Assembly (NCBI GenBank): GCA_947169885.1
Contig: CAMVRM010000012.1
Coordinates: 1 to 64,000 of the forward strand
Direction: 5' to 3'
Length of the DNA: 64,000 nucleotides
Source: an uncultured Ruminococcus sp.
GTDB taxonomy: Bacteria; Bacillota; Clostridia; Oscillospirales; Ruminococcaceae
Notes under the pieces: generated by a model
The model's input: the letters and a program-made list of their open reading frames with translations, nothing else
What the model was told of the DNA's origin: nothing
Database searches by the model: none
Program-made: the position numbers and the translations under genes
In this document: one piece after another, positions 42,968-52,359 of the stretch
Numbering within the stretch: position 1 is the stretch's first letter
Layout: each line of letters opens with the position of its first letter

Positions 42968-43468
42968 TTATCTAAAAATTTCCTTAACGCTCTTTCCTCT
43001 CTTAGCAGCAACTTCCTCTGCGGACTTGAGCGAAGCCAGTCCGTTGAAGGTAGCTCTTACAACGTTTGAGGGGTTGGTGGAGCGCAGAGATCTTGTTCTG
43101 ATGTCCTTGATGCCTGCAACTTCAACAACGGCTCTCACAGGACCGCCTGCGATAACGCCGGTACCGGGAGCAGCGGGCATGAGCAGAACTTCGCCTGCAC
43201 CGAACTTGCCGATGATCTCATGGGGAATAGTAGTGCCTCTGAGCGAAACCTTGATGAGGTTCTTCTTAGCGTCCTCGATTCCCTTGCGGATAGCGTCGGG
43301 AACTTCGCCCGACTTGCCGAGACCGAAGCCGATGATGCCGTTCTTGTCGCCAACTACAACGAGTGCGGAGAACTTCATGATACGGCCGCCTTTAACGGTC
43401 TTGGATACTCTGTTGATCGAAACTACCTTTTCGGTAAGTTCCAGACCATTCGCATCTATTAAAGCCAA
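42968..43468 (-). CDS. rpsE: 30S ribosomal protein S5
   Basis: 166 aa. Double-stranded RNA-binding fold: [38 protein letters not shown], and [19 protein letters not shown]. It affects decoding accuracy. Confidence 0.98.
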   Translation of the reverse strand: MALIDANGLELTEKVVSINRVSKTVKGGRIMKFSALVVVGDKNGIIGFGLGKSGEVPDAIRKGIEDAKKNLIKVSLRGTTIPHEIIGKFGAGEVLLMPAAPGTGVIAGGPVRAVVEVAGIKDIRTRSLRSTNPSNVVRATFNGLASLKSAEEVAAKRGKSVKEIFR

Positions 43469-43482
43469 AAGTAAAACCTCCT

Positions 43483-43842
43483 TTAGAACTTGAGTCCGCC
43501 CTCACGAGCGCCTTCTGCTAATTCCTGAACACGTCCGTGATATACGTAGCCGCCTCTGTCGAAAACAACATCAGTGATGCCCTTAGCGGCAGCTGCCTTA
43601 GCGATAGCCTCGCCGACCTTGCGTGCGCCTTCCTTGTTGCCGCCGTTGCCCTCAAAGCCTTTGTCCATTGAGGAAGCAGCGCAGAGGGTAACGCCCTTTA
43701 CGTCGTCGATGATCTGAGCATAGATATGCTTAGAGGAGCGGAATACATTCAGGCGGGGGCACTCAGCAGTACCGTTGATCTTATTGCGTACTCTGTAGTG
43801 TCTTTTTGCTCTTGCCTTTGCTCTGTCAAGCTTTTTAACCAT
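43483..43842 (-). CDS. rplR: 50S ribosomal protein L18
   Basis: 119 aa from ATG 43842 with AGGAGA upstream; a TTG two codons earlier is less likely. [37 protein letters not shown], and [12 protein letters not shown] are diagnostic. Binds 5S rRNA. Confidence 0.97.
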   Translation of the reverse strand: MVKKLDRAKARAKRHYRVRNKINGTAECPRLNVFRSSKHIYAQIIDDVKGVTLCAASSMDKGFEGNGGNKEGARKVGEAIAKAAAAKGITDVVFDRGGYVYHGRVQELAEGAREGGLKF

Positions 43843-43864
43843 TTGCAATTCTCTCCTTTACGTC

Positions 43865-44416
43865 TTACTTCTTGCTGCCCTTACCGGCCTTACCTTCCTT
43901 GCGGATGATATATTCGCCGACATAGCGGATACCCTTGCCCTTATAAGGCTCAGGAGGACGCTTCTCACGGATCTCGCAGGCAAACTGACCAACTTCCTGC
44001 TTGTCGATACCCGATACGATGATCTGGTTCGGCTGCGGAACGTCGAGCTTAATGGAGTCAGTCTCAGAAACAACAACGGGGTGAGAATAACCTAAGTTGA
44101 GGTGAACTTCCTTGCCCTTCTTCTGAGCTCTGTAACCAACGCCCACGATTTCAAGAGTCTTGGAGTAACCTTCGGTCACGCCGACTACCTGATTGTGGAT
44201 GAGAGTTCTTGTAAGTCCGTGGAGGGACTTGTGCTGCTTGTTCTCGGAAGGACGTGAAACGATGATCTCAGTGCCTTCCTGTTTGATTATCATGTCCTTG
44301 TTGTAGGACTTTGTAAGAGTGCCCTTAGGTCCCTTAACGGTAACAACGTTGCCTTCAGCGATGGTCACGTCTACTCCGGCAGGAACGGTAATGGGCTTTA
44401 AACCTATTCTTGACAT
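43865..44416 (-). CDS. rplF: 50S ribosomal protein L6
   Basis: 183 aa. MSRIGLKPITVPAGVDVTI, VTVKGPKGTL, GLTRTLIHNQVVGVTEGY, and the C-terminal KRPPEPYKGKGIRYVGEYI are diagnostic. Confidence 0.98.
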   Translation of the reverse strand: MSRIGLKPITVPAGVDVTIAEGNVVTVKGPKGTLTKSYNKDMIIKQEGTEIIVSRPSENKQHKSLHGLTRTLIHNQVVGVTEGYSKTLEIVGVGYRAQKKGKEVHLNLGYSHPVVVSETDSIKLDVPQPNQIIVSGIDKQEVGQFACEIREKRPPEPYKGKGIRYVGEYIIRKEGKAGKGSKK

Positions 44417-44428
44417 TTTAAGTCCTCC

Positions 44429-44827
44429 TTACCAGATGAATGCGAGAACCTCGCCGCCTACGCCAAGCTCTCTTGCCTTCTTGTCGGTGATAACGCCCTT
44501 AGAGGTAGAGATGATAGCCACGCCGAGTCCCTTCATAACCTTGGGAAGCTCCTCGCAGCCTGCGTAGATCCTAAGACCGGGCTTAGAAACTCTTCTCAGA
44601 CCCGAGATGACGGGGTTTCTGTTCTCATCATACTTGAGTGTTACTCTGATGATGCCCTGCTTGCCATCGTCGATCACCTTGAAATCCTTGATGTAGCCCT
44701 CGTCGAGCAGGATCTGTGTGATAGACTTCTTCATATTGGAAGCGGGGATGTCTACCGTTGCGTGCTTTGCGGTGCTGGCGTTACGGATTCTTGTCAGCAG
44801 GTCCGCAATTGTATCTGTAATCTGCAT
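44429..44827 (-). CDS. rpsH: 30S ribosomal protein S8
   Basis: 132 aa. [37 protein letters not shown] and the C-terminal [20 protein letters not shown] are diagnostic. S8 represses the spc operon in E. coli; no copy of that site was identified here. Confidence 0.98.
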   Translation of the reverse strand: MQITDTIADLLTRIRNASTAKHATVDIPASNMKKSITQILLDEGYIKDFKVIDDGKQGIIRVTLKYDENRNPVISGLRRVSKPGLRIYAGCEELPKVMKGLGVAIISTSKGVITDKKARELGVGGEVLAFIW

Positions 44828-44841
44828 TCTTTTTATCCTCC

Positions 44842-45027
44842 TTACCAGCTAGCCTTCTTAACTCCGGGGATCTTGCCCTGATGAGCAAGTTCTCTGAAGC
44901 ATATACGGCAGATGCCGTACTTTCTTAAATATGCGTGAGGTCTGCCGCAGATCTTGCATCTGTTGTAAGCTCTGGTGGAGAACTTGGGAGCAGCCTGCTG
45001 CTTGTTTATCATAGACTTCTTAGCCAT
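44842..45027 (-). CDS. rpsN: 30S ribosomal protein S14, zinc type
   Basis: 61 aa, the short zinc-binding form: [20 protein letters not shown] and [19 protein letters not shown] with CxxC...CxxC. Confidence 0.97.
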   Translation of the reverse strand: MAKKSMINKQQAAPKFSTRAYNRCKICGRPHAYLRKYGICRICFRELAHQGKIPGVKKASW

Positions 45028-45046
45028 TTGAGTATTCCCTCCTTGA

Positions 45047-45592
45047 TCACTTAGCGAACGGTGCGCCGAGGAGACTGAGCAGCTCCTTAGCCTCTTCGTC
45101 GGTCTTAGCCGTGGTGATGAAGTTGATGTCCATACCTCTCACCTTGTCGATCTTGTCGTACTCGATCTCGGGGAATATCAGCTGCTCCTTGATACCGGTA
45201 GAGTAGTTGCCTCTGCCGTCGAAAGAGTTGCCGTTGATGCCTCTGAAGTCACGAACACGGGGGAATGCAACGTTGAACAGTCTGTCAACGAATTCATACA
45301 TTCTGTCGGCTCTCAGTGTTACCTTAACACCGATGACCTGACCTTCTCTCAGCTTGAAGTTTGCAACGCTCTTCTTAGCTTTGCAGAGAACGGGCTTCTG
45401 ACCTGTGATAGCAGCAAGGTCAGCGCAGATAGCGTCGAGAACCTTCTTGTTGTCCTTGTCAGCGCCGCAGCCAACGTTGATAACTACCTTGTCGAGCTTC
45501 GGGATCTGCATAACGTTCTCATACTTGAATTTCTTCATCAGAGCAGGAGCCACGTCGGAAACGTAATATTCTTTTAATCTTGCATTTGCCAT
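45047..45592 (-). CDS. rplE: 50S ribosomal protein L5
   Basis: 181 aa. [59 protein letters not shown], and the [20 protein letters not shown] end are diagnostic. Binds 5S rRNA. Confidence 0.98.
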   Translation of the reverse strand: MANARLKEYYVSDVAPALMKKFKYENVMQIPKLDKVVINVGCGADKDNKKVLDAICADLAAITGQKPVLCKAKKSVANFKLREGQVIGVKVTLRADRMYEFVDRLFNVAFPRVRDFRGINGNSFDGRGNYSTGIKEQLIFPEIEYDKIDKVRGMDINFITTAKTDEEAKELLSLLGAPFAK

Positions 45593-45610
45593 CGTAATAC
45601 TCCTCCTTTA

Positions 45611-45934
45611 TTAAAATTCCTCTCCGCAGCCATCGTTCTTGCAAACTCTGACCTTGGAGCCGTCCTCAAGGATCTTGTGTGCGATCCTTGTAGGCTTGCC
45701 GCACTTAGGGCAAACTACCTGAACCTTAGAAGCGTAGATAGCTCCCTCAGCCTCAACGATGCCGCCCTGCTGACCCATAGCTCTGGGCTTAACGTGCTTC
45801 TTGACCTTGTTGATACCCTCAACGATCACTTTGCCTTCCTTGGGGGAAACAGCGACTACTTCGCCCTTGCTTCCCTTATCCTTACCGGAAAGAACTACAA
45901 CGGTGTCGCCGGTCTTAACGTGTACCTTATTCAT
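45611..45934 (-). CDS. rplX: 50S ribosomal protein L24
   Basis: 107 aa. KOW motif [20 protein letters not shown], then [19 protein letters not shown]. The C-terminus carries [13 protein letters not shown] and two further Cys ([10 protein letters not shown]), a likely zinc site. Confidence 0.97.
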   Translation of the reverse strand: MNKVHVKTGDTVVVLSGKDKGSKGEVVAVSPKEGKVIVEGINKVKKHVKPRAMGQQGGIVEAEGAIYASKVQVVCPKCGKPTRIAHKILEDGSKVRVCKNDGCGEEF

Positions 45935-45952
45935 TAAACGACGCCCTCCTGC

Positions 45953-46321
45953 TTAAAGTACTTCGGGAGCGAGCGACAGGATCTTCATATAGTCCTTCTC
46001 TCTTAGCTCCTTAGCCACAGGTCCGAAAATACGGGTGCCTCTGGGGTTCTTGTCTTCCTTGATGATAACAGCTGCGTTCTCATCGAAACGGATGTAAGTT
46101 CCGTCTGCTCTTCTGAGTCCGCTAGCCGAACGAACGATGACTGCCTTAACAACGTCGCCCTTCTTTACAACTCCGCCTGGTGTTGCCTTCTTAACAGAAG
46201 CTACTACGACATCGCCGATGTTTGCATATCTCCTGCGTGTACCGCCTAAAACTCTGATGCACATAAGCTCCTTAGCACCGGAGTTATCTGCAACTTTGAG
46301 ATAAGTCTGCATCTGGATCAC
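45953..46321 (-). CDS. rplN: 50S ribosomal protein L14
   Basis: 122 aa. [52 protein letters not shown] are diagnostic. It follows rpsQ after 131 bp, an unusually long gap here that contains a small GTCTG/CAGAC hairpin but no gene. Confidence 0.98.
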   Translation of the reverse strand: MIQMQTYLKVADNSGAKELMCIRVLGGTRRRYANIGDVVVASVKKATPGGVVKKGDVVKAVIVRSASGLRRADGTYIRFDENAAVIIKEDKNPRGTRIFGPVAKELREKDYMKILSLAPEVL

Positions 46322-46452
46322 AGCAGTTTCCTCCTTTCAAAACGTTAAAAAACTCTGATTGTTTTAAATCTCAGGCTTCTGCGCCTCATGCGGCGAACGG
46401 TCTGTCAAAAGCCGTGCCGCAGTGCGCATCCAAAAAGTCTGTTGTCAGACGA

Positions 46453-46710
46453 TCACTTAGCCTGCTCGATGACCTTAACAAGTCTCCATCTCTTGTCCTT
46501 GGAGAGAGGTCTGGTCTCCATAACCTCAACCTTGTCGCCCTTCTTGCACTGATTGTTTTCATCGTGTGCTTTGAGCTTAACGGTTCTCTTGATGATCTTC
46601 TTGTACAGAGGGTGTGCAACGTTATCCTCGATAGCAACAACGATAGTCTTGTCCATCTTATCGGAAACAACAACGCCGACTCTGGTCTTTCTAAGATTTC
46701 TTTCGCTCAT
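46453..46710 (-). CDS. rpsQ: 30S ribosomal protein S17
   Basis: 85 aa. [32 protein letters not shown]-like [20 protein letters not shown], and [18 protein letters not shown] are diagnostic. An early assembly protein of the small subunit. Confidence 0.97.
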   Translation of the reverse strand: MSERNLRKTRVGVVVSDKMDKTIVVAIEDNVAHPLYKKIIKRTVKLKAHDENNQCKKGDKVEVMETRPLSKDKRWRLVKVIEQAK

Positions 46711-46728
46711 TTACGAAGCCCTCCCTTC

Positions 46729-46920
46729 TCAAGCGTTCTCGCTCGCACGAAGAACAGTCTTCACACGGGCAATATCCCTCTTGACAGCTTTCATTCTCAT
46801 GGGATTTTCAAGCTGGTTTACAGCGTGCTGAAAACGAAGGTTAAAAAGCTCCTGCTTGAGCTCGCCAAGCTTTACTTCAAGCTCAGCTACGGATAATTCT
46901 CTTAATTCACTTGCCTTCAT
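46729..46920 (-). CDS. rpmC: 50S ribosomal protein L29
   Basis: 63 aa, two helices: [40 protein letters not shown]. Stop/start overlap of one base with rplP. Confidence 0.96.
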   Translation of the reverse strand: MKASELRELSVAELEVKLGELKQELFNLRFQHAVNQLENPMRMKAVKRDIARVKTVLRASENA

Positions 46921-47342
46921 TACTGCTCACCATCCGTTTCTTTCTTCACGAACTTGCACTTGATAGGCAGCTTGTGCATAGCAAGTCTCATTGCCTCACG
47001 AGCGACCTCTTCGCTGACGCCTGCGATCTCGAACATAACTCTGCCCGGCTTAACAACAGCTACCCAATACTCAGGAGAGCCTTTACCGGAACCCATTCGA
47101 GTCTCAGCCGGCTTTTCAGTTACCGGCTTGTCGGGGAATATCTTGATCCAAACCTGACCGCCTCTGTTGATGTATCTTGTCATTGCGATACGGGCAGCCT
47201 CGATCTGGTTCGAGGTGATCCATGCAGGCTGAAGAGCCTGAAGACCATATTCGCCGTTAGTTACCTTATTACCTCTGGTAGCCTTGCCTTTAAGTCTACC
47301 TCTCTGTACTCTTCTGTACTTTACTCTCTTAGGAAGCAGCAT
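46920..47342 (-). CDS. rplP: 50S ribosomal protein L16
   Basis: 140 aa. [60 protein letters not shown], and [18 protein letters not shown] are diagnostic. Confidence 0.98.
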   Translation of the reverse strand: MLLPKRVKYRRVQRGRLKGKATRGNKVTNGEYGLQALQPAWITSNQIEAARIAMTRYINRGGQVWIKIFPDKPVTEKPAETRMGSGKGSPEYWVAVVKPGRVMFEIAGVSEEVAREAMRLAMHKLPIKCKFVKKETDGEQ

Positions 47343-48160
47343 CAGTTGTTACCTCCTTCTCTTTTCATGTTTCTTGCCTTGCTAAAATCTCTGCGGTGAT
47401 CCTTGGATCTGTCATCACGGCGCTGTCTGCGCTTTCTGTCAGGTCTGTCAGAAGGAACTTTTTCAGCCTTAACGCCGAAGCTGCCCTTGAGAACTTCGCC
47501 CTTATAGATCCAAACCTTAACACCGATCTTGCCGTAAGTGGTATCAGCCTCTGCAAAGCCGTAGTCGATGTCAGCTCTGATAGTCTGCAGGGGGATAGTG
47601 CCCTCGTGATAAGATTCGCTTCTTGCGATCTCAGCACCTGCAAGTCTGCCGCTGAGCTTTACCTTGATGCCCTTAGAACCAAGCTTCATTGCTCTGCCGA
47701 TAGACTGCTTCATTGCTCTTCTGAAGGAAACTCTGTCCTCAAGATCATGAGCGATCTTCTCTGCAACGAGCTGAGCGTTGCTGTCGGGCTGCTTAACTTC
47801 AACGATGTTGATCGAAACTTTCTTGCCTGTCATCTTCTCGATGTCCTGACGAAGCTTGTCGATCTCAGCGCCGCCTCTGCCGATAACAAGACCGGGCTTA
47901 GCGCAGTGAACGTGAACCTTGATCTTCTGACCGCCCTCGCTGTCAGCGAAACGCTCGATCTCGATCTTCGGAACACCTGCATAAATGGTCTTGTTTGCGG
48001 GATTCTTGGAACGGGTGTTCAGCTTCTTGTTGATGAACTCTCTGATCTTGTAGTCCTCTACGAGAGTGTCGCCAAAATCGCTTTTACCGGCAAACCAACG
48101 GGAATCCCAATCTTTTATAACACCAACACGAAGTCCGTGCGGATTGACCTTCTGGCCCAT
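47342..48160 (-). CDS. rpsC: 30S ribosomal protein S3
   Basis: 272 aa. KH domain ([20 protein letters not shown]), [19 protein letters not shown]-type segment ([20 protein letters not shown]) and [12 protein letters not shown]. The C-terminal 45 residues are a very basic Arg/Asp/Lys tail, longer than in E. coli S3 (about 233 aa). Confidence 0.98.
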   Translation of the reverse strand: MGQKVNPHGLRVGVIKDWDSRWFAGKSDFGDTLVEDYKIREFINKKLNTRSKNPANKTIYAGVPKIEIERFADSEGGQKIKVHVHCAKPGLVIGRGGAEIDKLRQDIEKMTGKKVSINIVEVKQPDSNAQLVAEKIAHDLEDRVSFRRAMKQSIGRAMKLGSKGIKVKLSGRLAGAEIARSESYHEGTIPLQTIRADIDYGFAEADTTYGKIGVKVWIYKGEVLKGSFGVKAEKVPSDRPDRKRRQRRDDRSKDHRRDFSKARNMKREGGNN

Positions 48161-48173
48161 AACTGTACCTCCC

Positions 48174-48512
48174 TTAGTTTTCCTTTTCTTTGAGAACTAC
48201 TGTGATGTGAGATGTTCTCTTGAGTATTCTGTAAGCTCTGCCCTGTGCTCTAGGCATGATCCTCTTCATGATAGGACCGGGGCAAACGTAGCATTCAGCA
48301 ACATAGAGGTTGTTTTTGTCCATGTTGTGATTGTTCTCAGCGTTTGCAGCGGCGGACTTCAGGAGCTTCTCAAGATATTCACTTGCAGCCTTGGGTGTGT
48401 GCTTAACAGTTGCGAGTGCGACCTCGTAGTCCTTGCCTCTGATGAGATCGAGAACGATCTTCACCTTTCTCGGAGCTATTCTGGCAGTTTTGACAATTGC
48501 CTTTGCTTCCAT
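48174..48512 (-). CDS. rplV: 50S ribosomal protein L22
   Basis: 112 aa. [39 protein letters not shown], and the tunnel loop [20 protein letters not shown] are diagnostic. Confidence 0.98.
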   Translation of the reverse strand: MEAKAIVKTARIAPRKVKIVLDLIRGKDYEVALATVKHTPKAASEYLEKLLKSAAANAENNHNMDKNNLYVAECYVCPGPIMKRIMPRAQGRAYRILKRTSHITVVLKEKEN

Positions 48513-48533
48513 TTGAATTCCTCCTTCCGCCTA

Positions 48534-48818
48534 TTACTTCTTGCCGTTGTTCGACGTCTTCGAGCCTGCATGACCCTTGAATGTTCTGGTCGGAGCAAAC
48601 TCACCGAGCTTATGTCCTACCATATCTTCAGTAACATAAACAGGAACGTGCTTTCTGCCGTCGTGAACTGCGAACGTGTGACCCACAAAGTCGGGGAAAA
48701 TGGTGGAAGCACGGCTCCAGGTCTTGAGGACCTTCTTCTCGCCAGCCTCGTTCATAGCTAATACTCTCTTCATGAGGGCTTCCTCAACGTAAGGGCCCTT
48801 CTTAACACTTCTTCCCAT
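48534..48818 (-). CDS. rpsS: 30S ribosomal protein S19
   Basis: 94 aa. [40 protein letters not shown], and [18 protein letters not shown] are diagnostic. Confidence 0.98.
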   Translation of the reverse strand: MGRSVKKGPYVEEALMKRVLAMNEAGEKKVLKTWSRASTIFPDFVGHTFAVHDGRKHVPVYVTEDMVGHKLGEFAPTRTFKGHAGSKTSNNGKK

Positions 48819-48841
48819 GTGTCATCTGCCTCCTTTCAGCA

Positions 48842-49675
48842 TTACTTACCGTTTCTGCGCTTTACGATATACTTATCGGAGCGATGATGCTTAGCACGGG
48901 TCTTGTAACCGAGAGTAGGCTTGCCCCACGGGGAAACAGGACCGGGACGTCCGATCGGTGACTTACCTTCACCACCGCCATGAGGGTGATCGCAGGGGTT
49001 CATGACAGAACCTCTAACGGTAGGTCTCCAGCCCATGTGGCGCTTTCTGCCGGCTTTACCGATGTTAACGTTAGCGTGGTCGATGTTGCCGACCTGACCG
49101 ATAGTTGCCATGCAGCCTATGGGAAGCTTTCTCATTTCGCCCGAAGGAAGTCTAACGAGTGCGTACTTTTCTTCCTTACCCATCAGCTGAGCCATGTTTC
49201 CAGCCGAACGAACAAGCTGTGCGCCCTTGCCGGGATAAAGCTCAAGGTTGTGGATGAAAGTACCAACAGGGATAGCAGCAAGTGTAAGTGCGTTGCCGGG
49301 CTTGATGTCAGCCGAGTCGCCGCTTCTTACAGTCTCGCCGACCTTCAGTCCGTCGGGAGCGATGATATATCTCTTTTCGCCGTCCTCATACTCAACAAGA
49401 GCGATGAAGGACGATCTGTTAGGATCGTACTCAATTGTGAGAACCTTAGCGTCCATATCGAGCTTGTTTCTCTTGAAGTCGATCACACGGTATTTTCTTC
49501 TTTCGCCGCCGCCTCTGTGACGAACGGTGATCCTGCCGTAGCTGTTTCTGCCGCTGTGTTTGTCCATCGGCTCGAGCAGGCTCTTGCAGGGAGCTGTTTT
49601 GCTAAGACCCGAGTAATCGGTAACTGTCATACCACGTCTACCCGGAGTAGTAGGCTTGTAGCTCTTTATTGCCAT
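48842..49675 (-). CDS. rplB: 50S ribosomal protein L2
   Basis: 277 aa. [40 protein letters not shown], and the peptidyl-transferase-proximal [19 protein letters not shown] with the conserved His are diagnostic. Confidence 0.98.
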   Translation of the reverse strand: MAIKSYKPTTPGRRGMTVTDYSGLSKTAPCKSLLEPMDKHSGRNSYGRITVRHRGGGERRKYRVIDFKRNKLDMDAKVLTIEYDPNRSSFIALVEYEDGEKRYIIAPDGLKVGETVRSGDSADIKPGNALTLAAIPVGTFIHNLELYPGKGAQLVRSAGNMAQLMGKEEKYALVRLPSGEMRKLPIGCMATIGQVGNIDHANVNIGKAGRKRHMGWRPTVRGSVMNPCDHPHGGGEGKSPIGRPGPVSPWGKPTLGYKTRAKHHRSDKYIVKRRNGK

Positions 49676-49751
49676 TGTTATTCACTCCTTAATAGTGTTT
49701 TGCAGGCGGTGTCTCACGCCTATACATTGATCGCTTTTTCAGGGCGTTTGA

Positions 49752-50045
49752 TCAGTACATACCATCGAAGAATTCGATAGTCTTTTCGCCCTTCAGGGTA
49801 ACGATAGCCTTCTTCCAGTCAGGACGGAAGCCTGCATATCTGCCCATTCTCTTTTCCTTGCCCTTAACGCTGATAGTGTTTACCTTAGCAACCTCAACGT
49901 CAAAGAGCTTTTCAACAGCCTTAGCGATCTCTACCTTAGTAGCGTTCTTTGCTACCTTGAAGGTATATTTGCCGTCTGCGAGTCTGCTTATGGAGTCCTC
50001 GGTGATGATCGGCTTTAAGATGATATCAGATGCGATCTTTTCCAT
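49752..50045 (-). CDS. rplW: 50S ribosomal protein L23
   Basis: 97 aa. [40 protein letters not shown] and [17 protein letters not shown] are diagnostic. Docking site for trigger factor and SRP. Overlaps rplD by one base. Confidence 0.97.
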   Translation of the reverse strand: MEKIASDIILKPIITEDSISRLADGKYTFKVAKNATKVEIAKAVEKLFDVEVAKVNTISVKGKEKRMGRYAGFRPDWKKAIVTLKGEKTIEFFDGMY

Positions 50046-50668
50046 TATGCATATACCTCCTGGATCTTAGCAACAGCGTCCTTTGCTACGATGAACTTGT
50101 CGCAGTTGAGGATGTCGTATACACAAAGAGTGTTTACGGTCGCTGTCTTAACGCCGGGGATGTTAGCTGCGCTCTTTACGAGTACGGGATCAACTGTCTC
50201 GGTCACGATAAGAGCCTTCTTCTCAGAGCCGAGTGCTTTGAGCATCTCAACTACTGCCTTGGTCTTGTAACCTTCGAGTTCGATCTTATCAACAACGATC
50301 ATGTCGCTGTCAAGTACCTTGGAGGAGAAAGCAGACTTCATAGCAAGTCTCTTTTCCTTCTTGTTGAGCGAATAGCTGTAATCTCTGGGCTTAGGTCCCA
50401 AAGCAACGCCGCCGTGTGTCCACTGGGGAGCGCGGATGCTTCCCTGACGTGCATGACCTGTACCCTTCTGTCTCCAGGGCTTTCTTCCGCCGCCGCTTAC
50501 CTCAGTTCTGGTAAGAGTGGACTGTGTGCCCTGTCTCTGGTTTGCAAGGTAGTTAACTACCATTGCGTGCATGATATACTTGTTAGGCTCGATGCCGAAT
50601 ACCTTATCGTTAAGCTCAAGGTCGGATACTTTTGTGCCCTTCATATCTAATACAGAAATTGTTGACAT
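50045..50668 (-). CDS. rplD: 50S ribosomal protein L4
   Basis: 207 aa. [40 protein letters not shown], and [20 protein letters not shown] are diagnostic. L4 is the autorepressor of the S10 operon in E. coli and acts on its leader, which is relevant to the leader terminator at 51829-51856. Confidence 0.98.
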   Translation of the reverse strand: MSTISVLDMKGTKVSDLELNDKVFGIEPNKYIMHAMVVNYLANQRQGTQSTLTRTEVSGGGRKPWRQKGTGHARQGSIRAPQWTHGGVALGPKPRDYSYSLNKKEKRLAMKSAFSSKVLDSDMIVVDKIELEGYKTKAVVEMLKALGSEKKALIVTETVDPVLVKSAANIPGVKTATVNTLCVYDILNCDKFIVAKDAVAKIQEVYA

Positions 50669-50686
50669 TATTGGTTCCTCCTTGCT

Positions 50687-51322
50687 TTAAGCTTTTTTAA
50701 CGGCATTGATGATAGTAACAGTGCCGTTCTTAGGACCGGGGATAGCGCCCTTGATAGCGATGAGATTGTTCTCAACGTCAACCTTGACGATCTCCAGGTT
50801 CTGAACTGTAACTCTTTCATTACCTAAGTGACCCGGCATACACTTGCCCTTGTAAATTCTCGAAGGCGATGAGCAAGCGCCCATAGAACCTGCGTGTCTG
50901 TGTACAGGACCTGTACCGTGAGTCTCTTTAAGTCTTGCATTGTTAAAGCGCTTGATAGTACCTGCATAGCCCTTACCCTTGCTGGTACCGGTAACATCAA
51001 CGATGTCGCCTGCTGCAAATACGTCAGCCTTAACAATATCCTTTACATTGTAAGTCGAGCAATCTTCAAATCTGAACTCTTTAAGGGTTCTTTTGAGTGC
51101 AACGTCAGCCTTCTTGAAGTGACCTGCAAGCGGCTTGCTCACTCTCTTTGCTCTGATCTCGCCGAAGCCCAGCTGAACTGCGTCGTAGCCGTCGTTCTCA
51201 ACGGTCTTCTTCTGAACGACAACGCAAGGACCTGCCTCAACGACTGTTACGGGAATGACCTTTCCCTGCTCATCAAAGATCTGTGTCATACCGATCTTCT
51301 TAGCGATGATGCCTTTCTTCAT
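50687..51322 (-). CDS. rplC: 50S ribosomal protein L3
   Basis: 211 aa. [36 protein letters not shown], and [20 protein letters not shown] are diagnostic. 99 bp after rpsJ. Confidence 0.98.
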   Translation of the reverse strand: MKKGIIAKKIGMTQIFDEQGKVIPVTVVEAGPCVVVQKKTVENDGYDAVQLGFGEIRAKRVSKPLAGHFKKADVALKRTLKEFRFEDCSTYNVKDIVKADVFAAGDIVDVTGTSKGKGYAGTIKRFNNARLKETHGTGPVHRHAGSMGACSSPSRIYKGKCMPGHLGNERVTVQNLEIVKVDVENNLIAIKGAIPGPKNGTVTIINAVKKA

Positions 51323-51421
51323 TTTCTGTTCCTCCTAAATGGTTATTGCTCGGTCTGAATAATGCCGAGATGACCTGCTGTTAGCAAAACGTTTTGAAAC
51401 CTCAGTGGTTTCATTGGGAGA

Positions 51422-51736
51422 TCATCTAGTCTCCATTACGATGCTGACACCGGCAGGAAGTTCAAGGTTTTCAAGAACGGAAGTAGTTTCCTTGGTAGGT
51501 CTGATGATGTCGATAAGTCTCTTGTGAGTTCTCATCTCGAACTGCTCACGGCTGTCCTTATACTTGTGAACAGCTCTGAGGATAGTAACTATCTCCTTAT
51601 CGGTAGGCAGCGGGATAGGTCCCGATACCTTAGCGCCCGAACGCTTAACGACCTCAACGATCTTTGCTGCCGCAGCGTCTACGGTTGCGTGCTCATAACC
51701 CTTGATCTTGATCCTGATCTTTTCATTGACTGCCAC
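51422..51736 (-). CDS. rpsJ: 30S ribosomal protein S10
   Basis: 104 aa. [39 protein letters not shown] and [16 protein letters not shown] are diagnostic. First gene of the supercluster, preceded by GGAGGCGAT; it is also NusE in antitermination complexes. Confidence 0.98.
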   Translation of the reverse strand: MAVNEKIRIKIKGYEHATVDAAAAKIVEVVKRSGAKVSGPIPLPTDKEIVTILRAVHKYKDSREQFEMRTHKRLIDIIRPTKETTSVLENLELPAGVSIVMETR

Positions 51737-51828
51737 TTAAAATCGCCTCCTTGTGCGTTTGAGAAATGTTGTGGGGTGATTCAACTGCTGTTTAACTACT
51801 TTGCCGTGTGTTCCTTATCTTTTCCTAT

Positions 51829-51856
51829 AAAAAAATCCGAAACATTCATTTCGGAC
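51829..51856 (-). terminator. Intrinsic terminator in S10 leader
   Basis: On the minus strand GTCCGAAA, a 5-6 nt loop, TTTCGGA, then seven T. It lies about 93 bp before the rpsJ start and 200 bp after the likely transcription start, so it sits inside the leader and can act as an attenuator. Confidence 0.75.
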
Positions 51857-52057
51857 ACAATAAGACACCAAACGCTCATACAAAGGCAGAAAGCCCCTCG
51901 CAAGAAGTACAAGCACACACAGTGTTCATTATCGCAGCCGCCCAATTTTAAATCGGACATACTCAGCGGAAATTACCCGACGCACCGTCGGCAACCTCCC
52001 GCTTCATCGCATATCATGATACGTCTGCCACACAGACGTATCTGTTGCAGTCACGCA
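51857..52057 (-). promoter_or_regulatory. Structured leader of S10 operon
   Basis: Predicted untranslated leader. Strong hairpin GATACGTCTG (52018-52027) with CAGACGTATC (52033-52042) near the 5' end; a smaller CGACG/CGTCG hairpin at 51979-51991; then the terminator at 51829-51856. No known leader family was recognised by eye. Confidence 0.6.
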
Positions 52058-52063
52058 ATATAT

Positions 52064-52092
52064 AGTATACAGCATAAATTCACTTTTTTCAA
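52064..52092 (-). promoter_or_regulatory. S10 supercluster promoter
   Basis: On the minus strand: TTGAAA (52087-52092), 17-bp spacer, TATACT (52064-52069). The start site would be near 52057, giving a leader of about 320 nt. Confidence 0.75.
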
Positions 52093-52220
52093 GTACCCTA
52101 AGCAATAGTTTACATTATTTTAACATTTCACAGTATAGAAAAACAAGCAATTACACAGCAACATTTTGTACAATATCACTATAACTATTACTCCCCCCTC
52201 TTTATCAAATGAAAGCCCCG

Positions 52221-52286
52221 AGCATCGCTAACTCCCCTCTTTATCCATTTTAAGTGCGAGGGCATCGAGCCGTCCGCCCGAGGACC
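52221..52286 (-). repeat. Stop-codon-associated repeat, copy 3
   Basis: Reverse-strand copy: GCCCCGAGC, GCGAGGGC, then GAGCCGTCCGCCCGAGGAC. It lies 74 bp after the nifJ stop, separated from it by a hairpin. CCCCTCTTTAT is repeated on either side. Confidence 0.7.
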
Positions 52287-52320
52287 AAAACAGCGCCCTG
52301 CCCGAAAGCAGAGCGCTGTC
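52287..52320 (-). terminator. Hairpin after nifJ
   Basis: ACAGCGC-CTGC pairs with its mirror across a TTTCGGG loop. On the minus strand only four T follow, so termination strength is uncertain. Confidence 0.55.
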
Positions 52321-52359
52321 CTTTTATACAGCTATATTCAAACGAGTGTCAGTAAGAAA

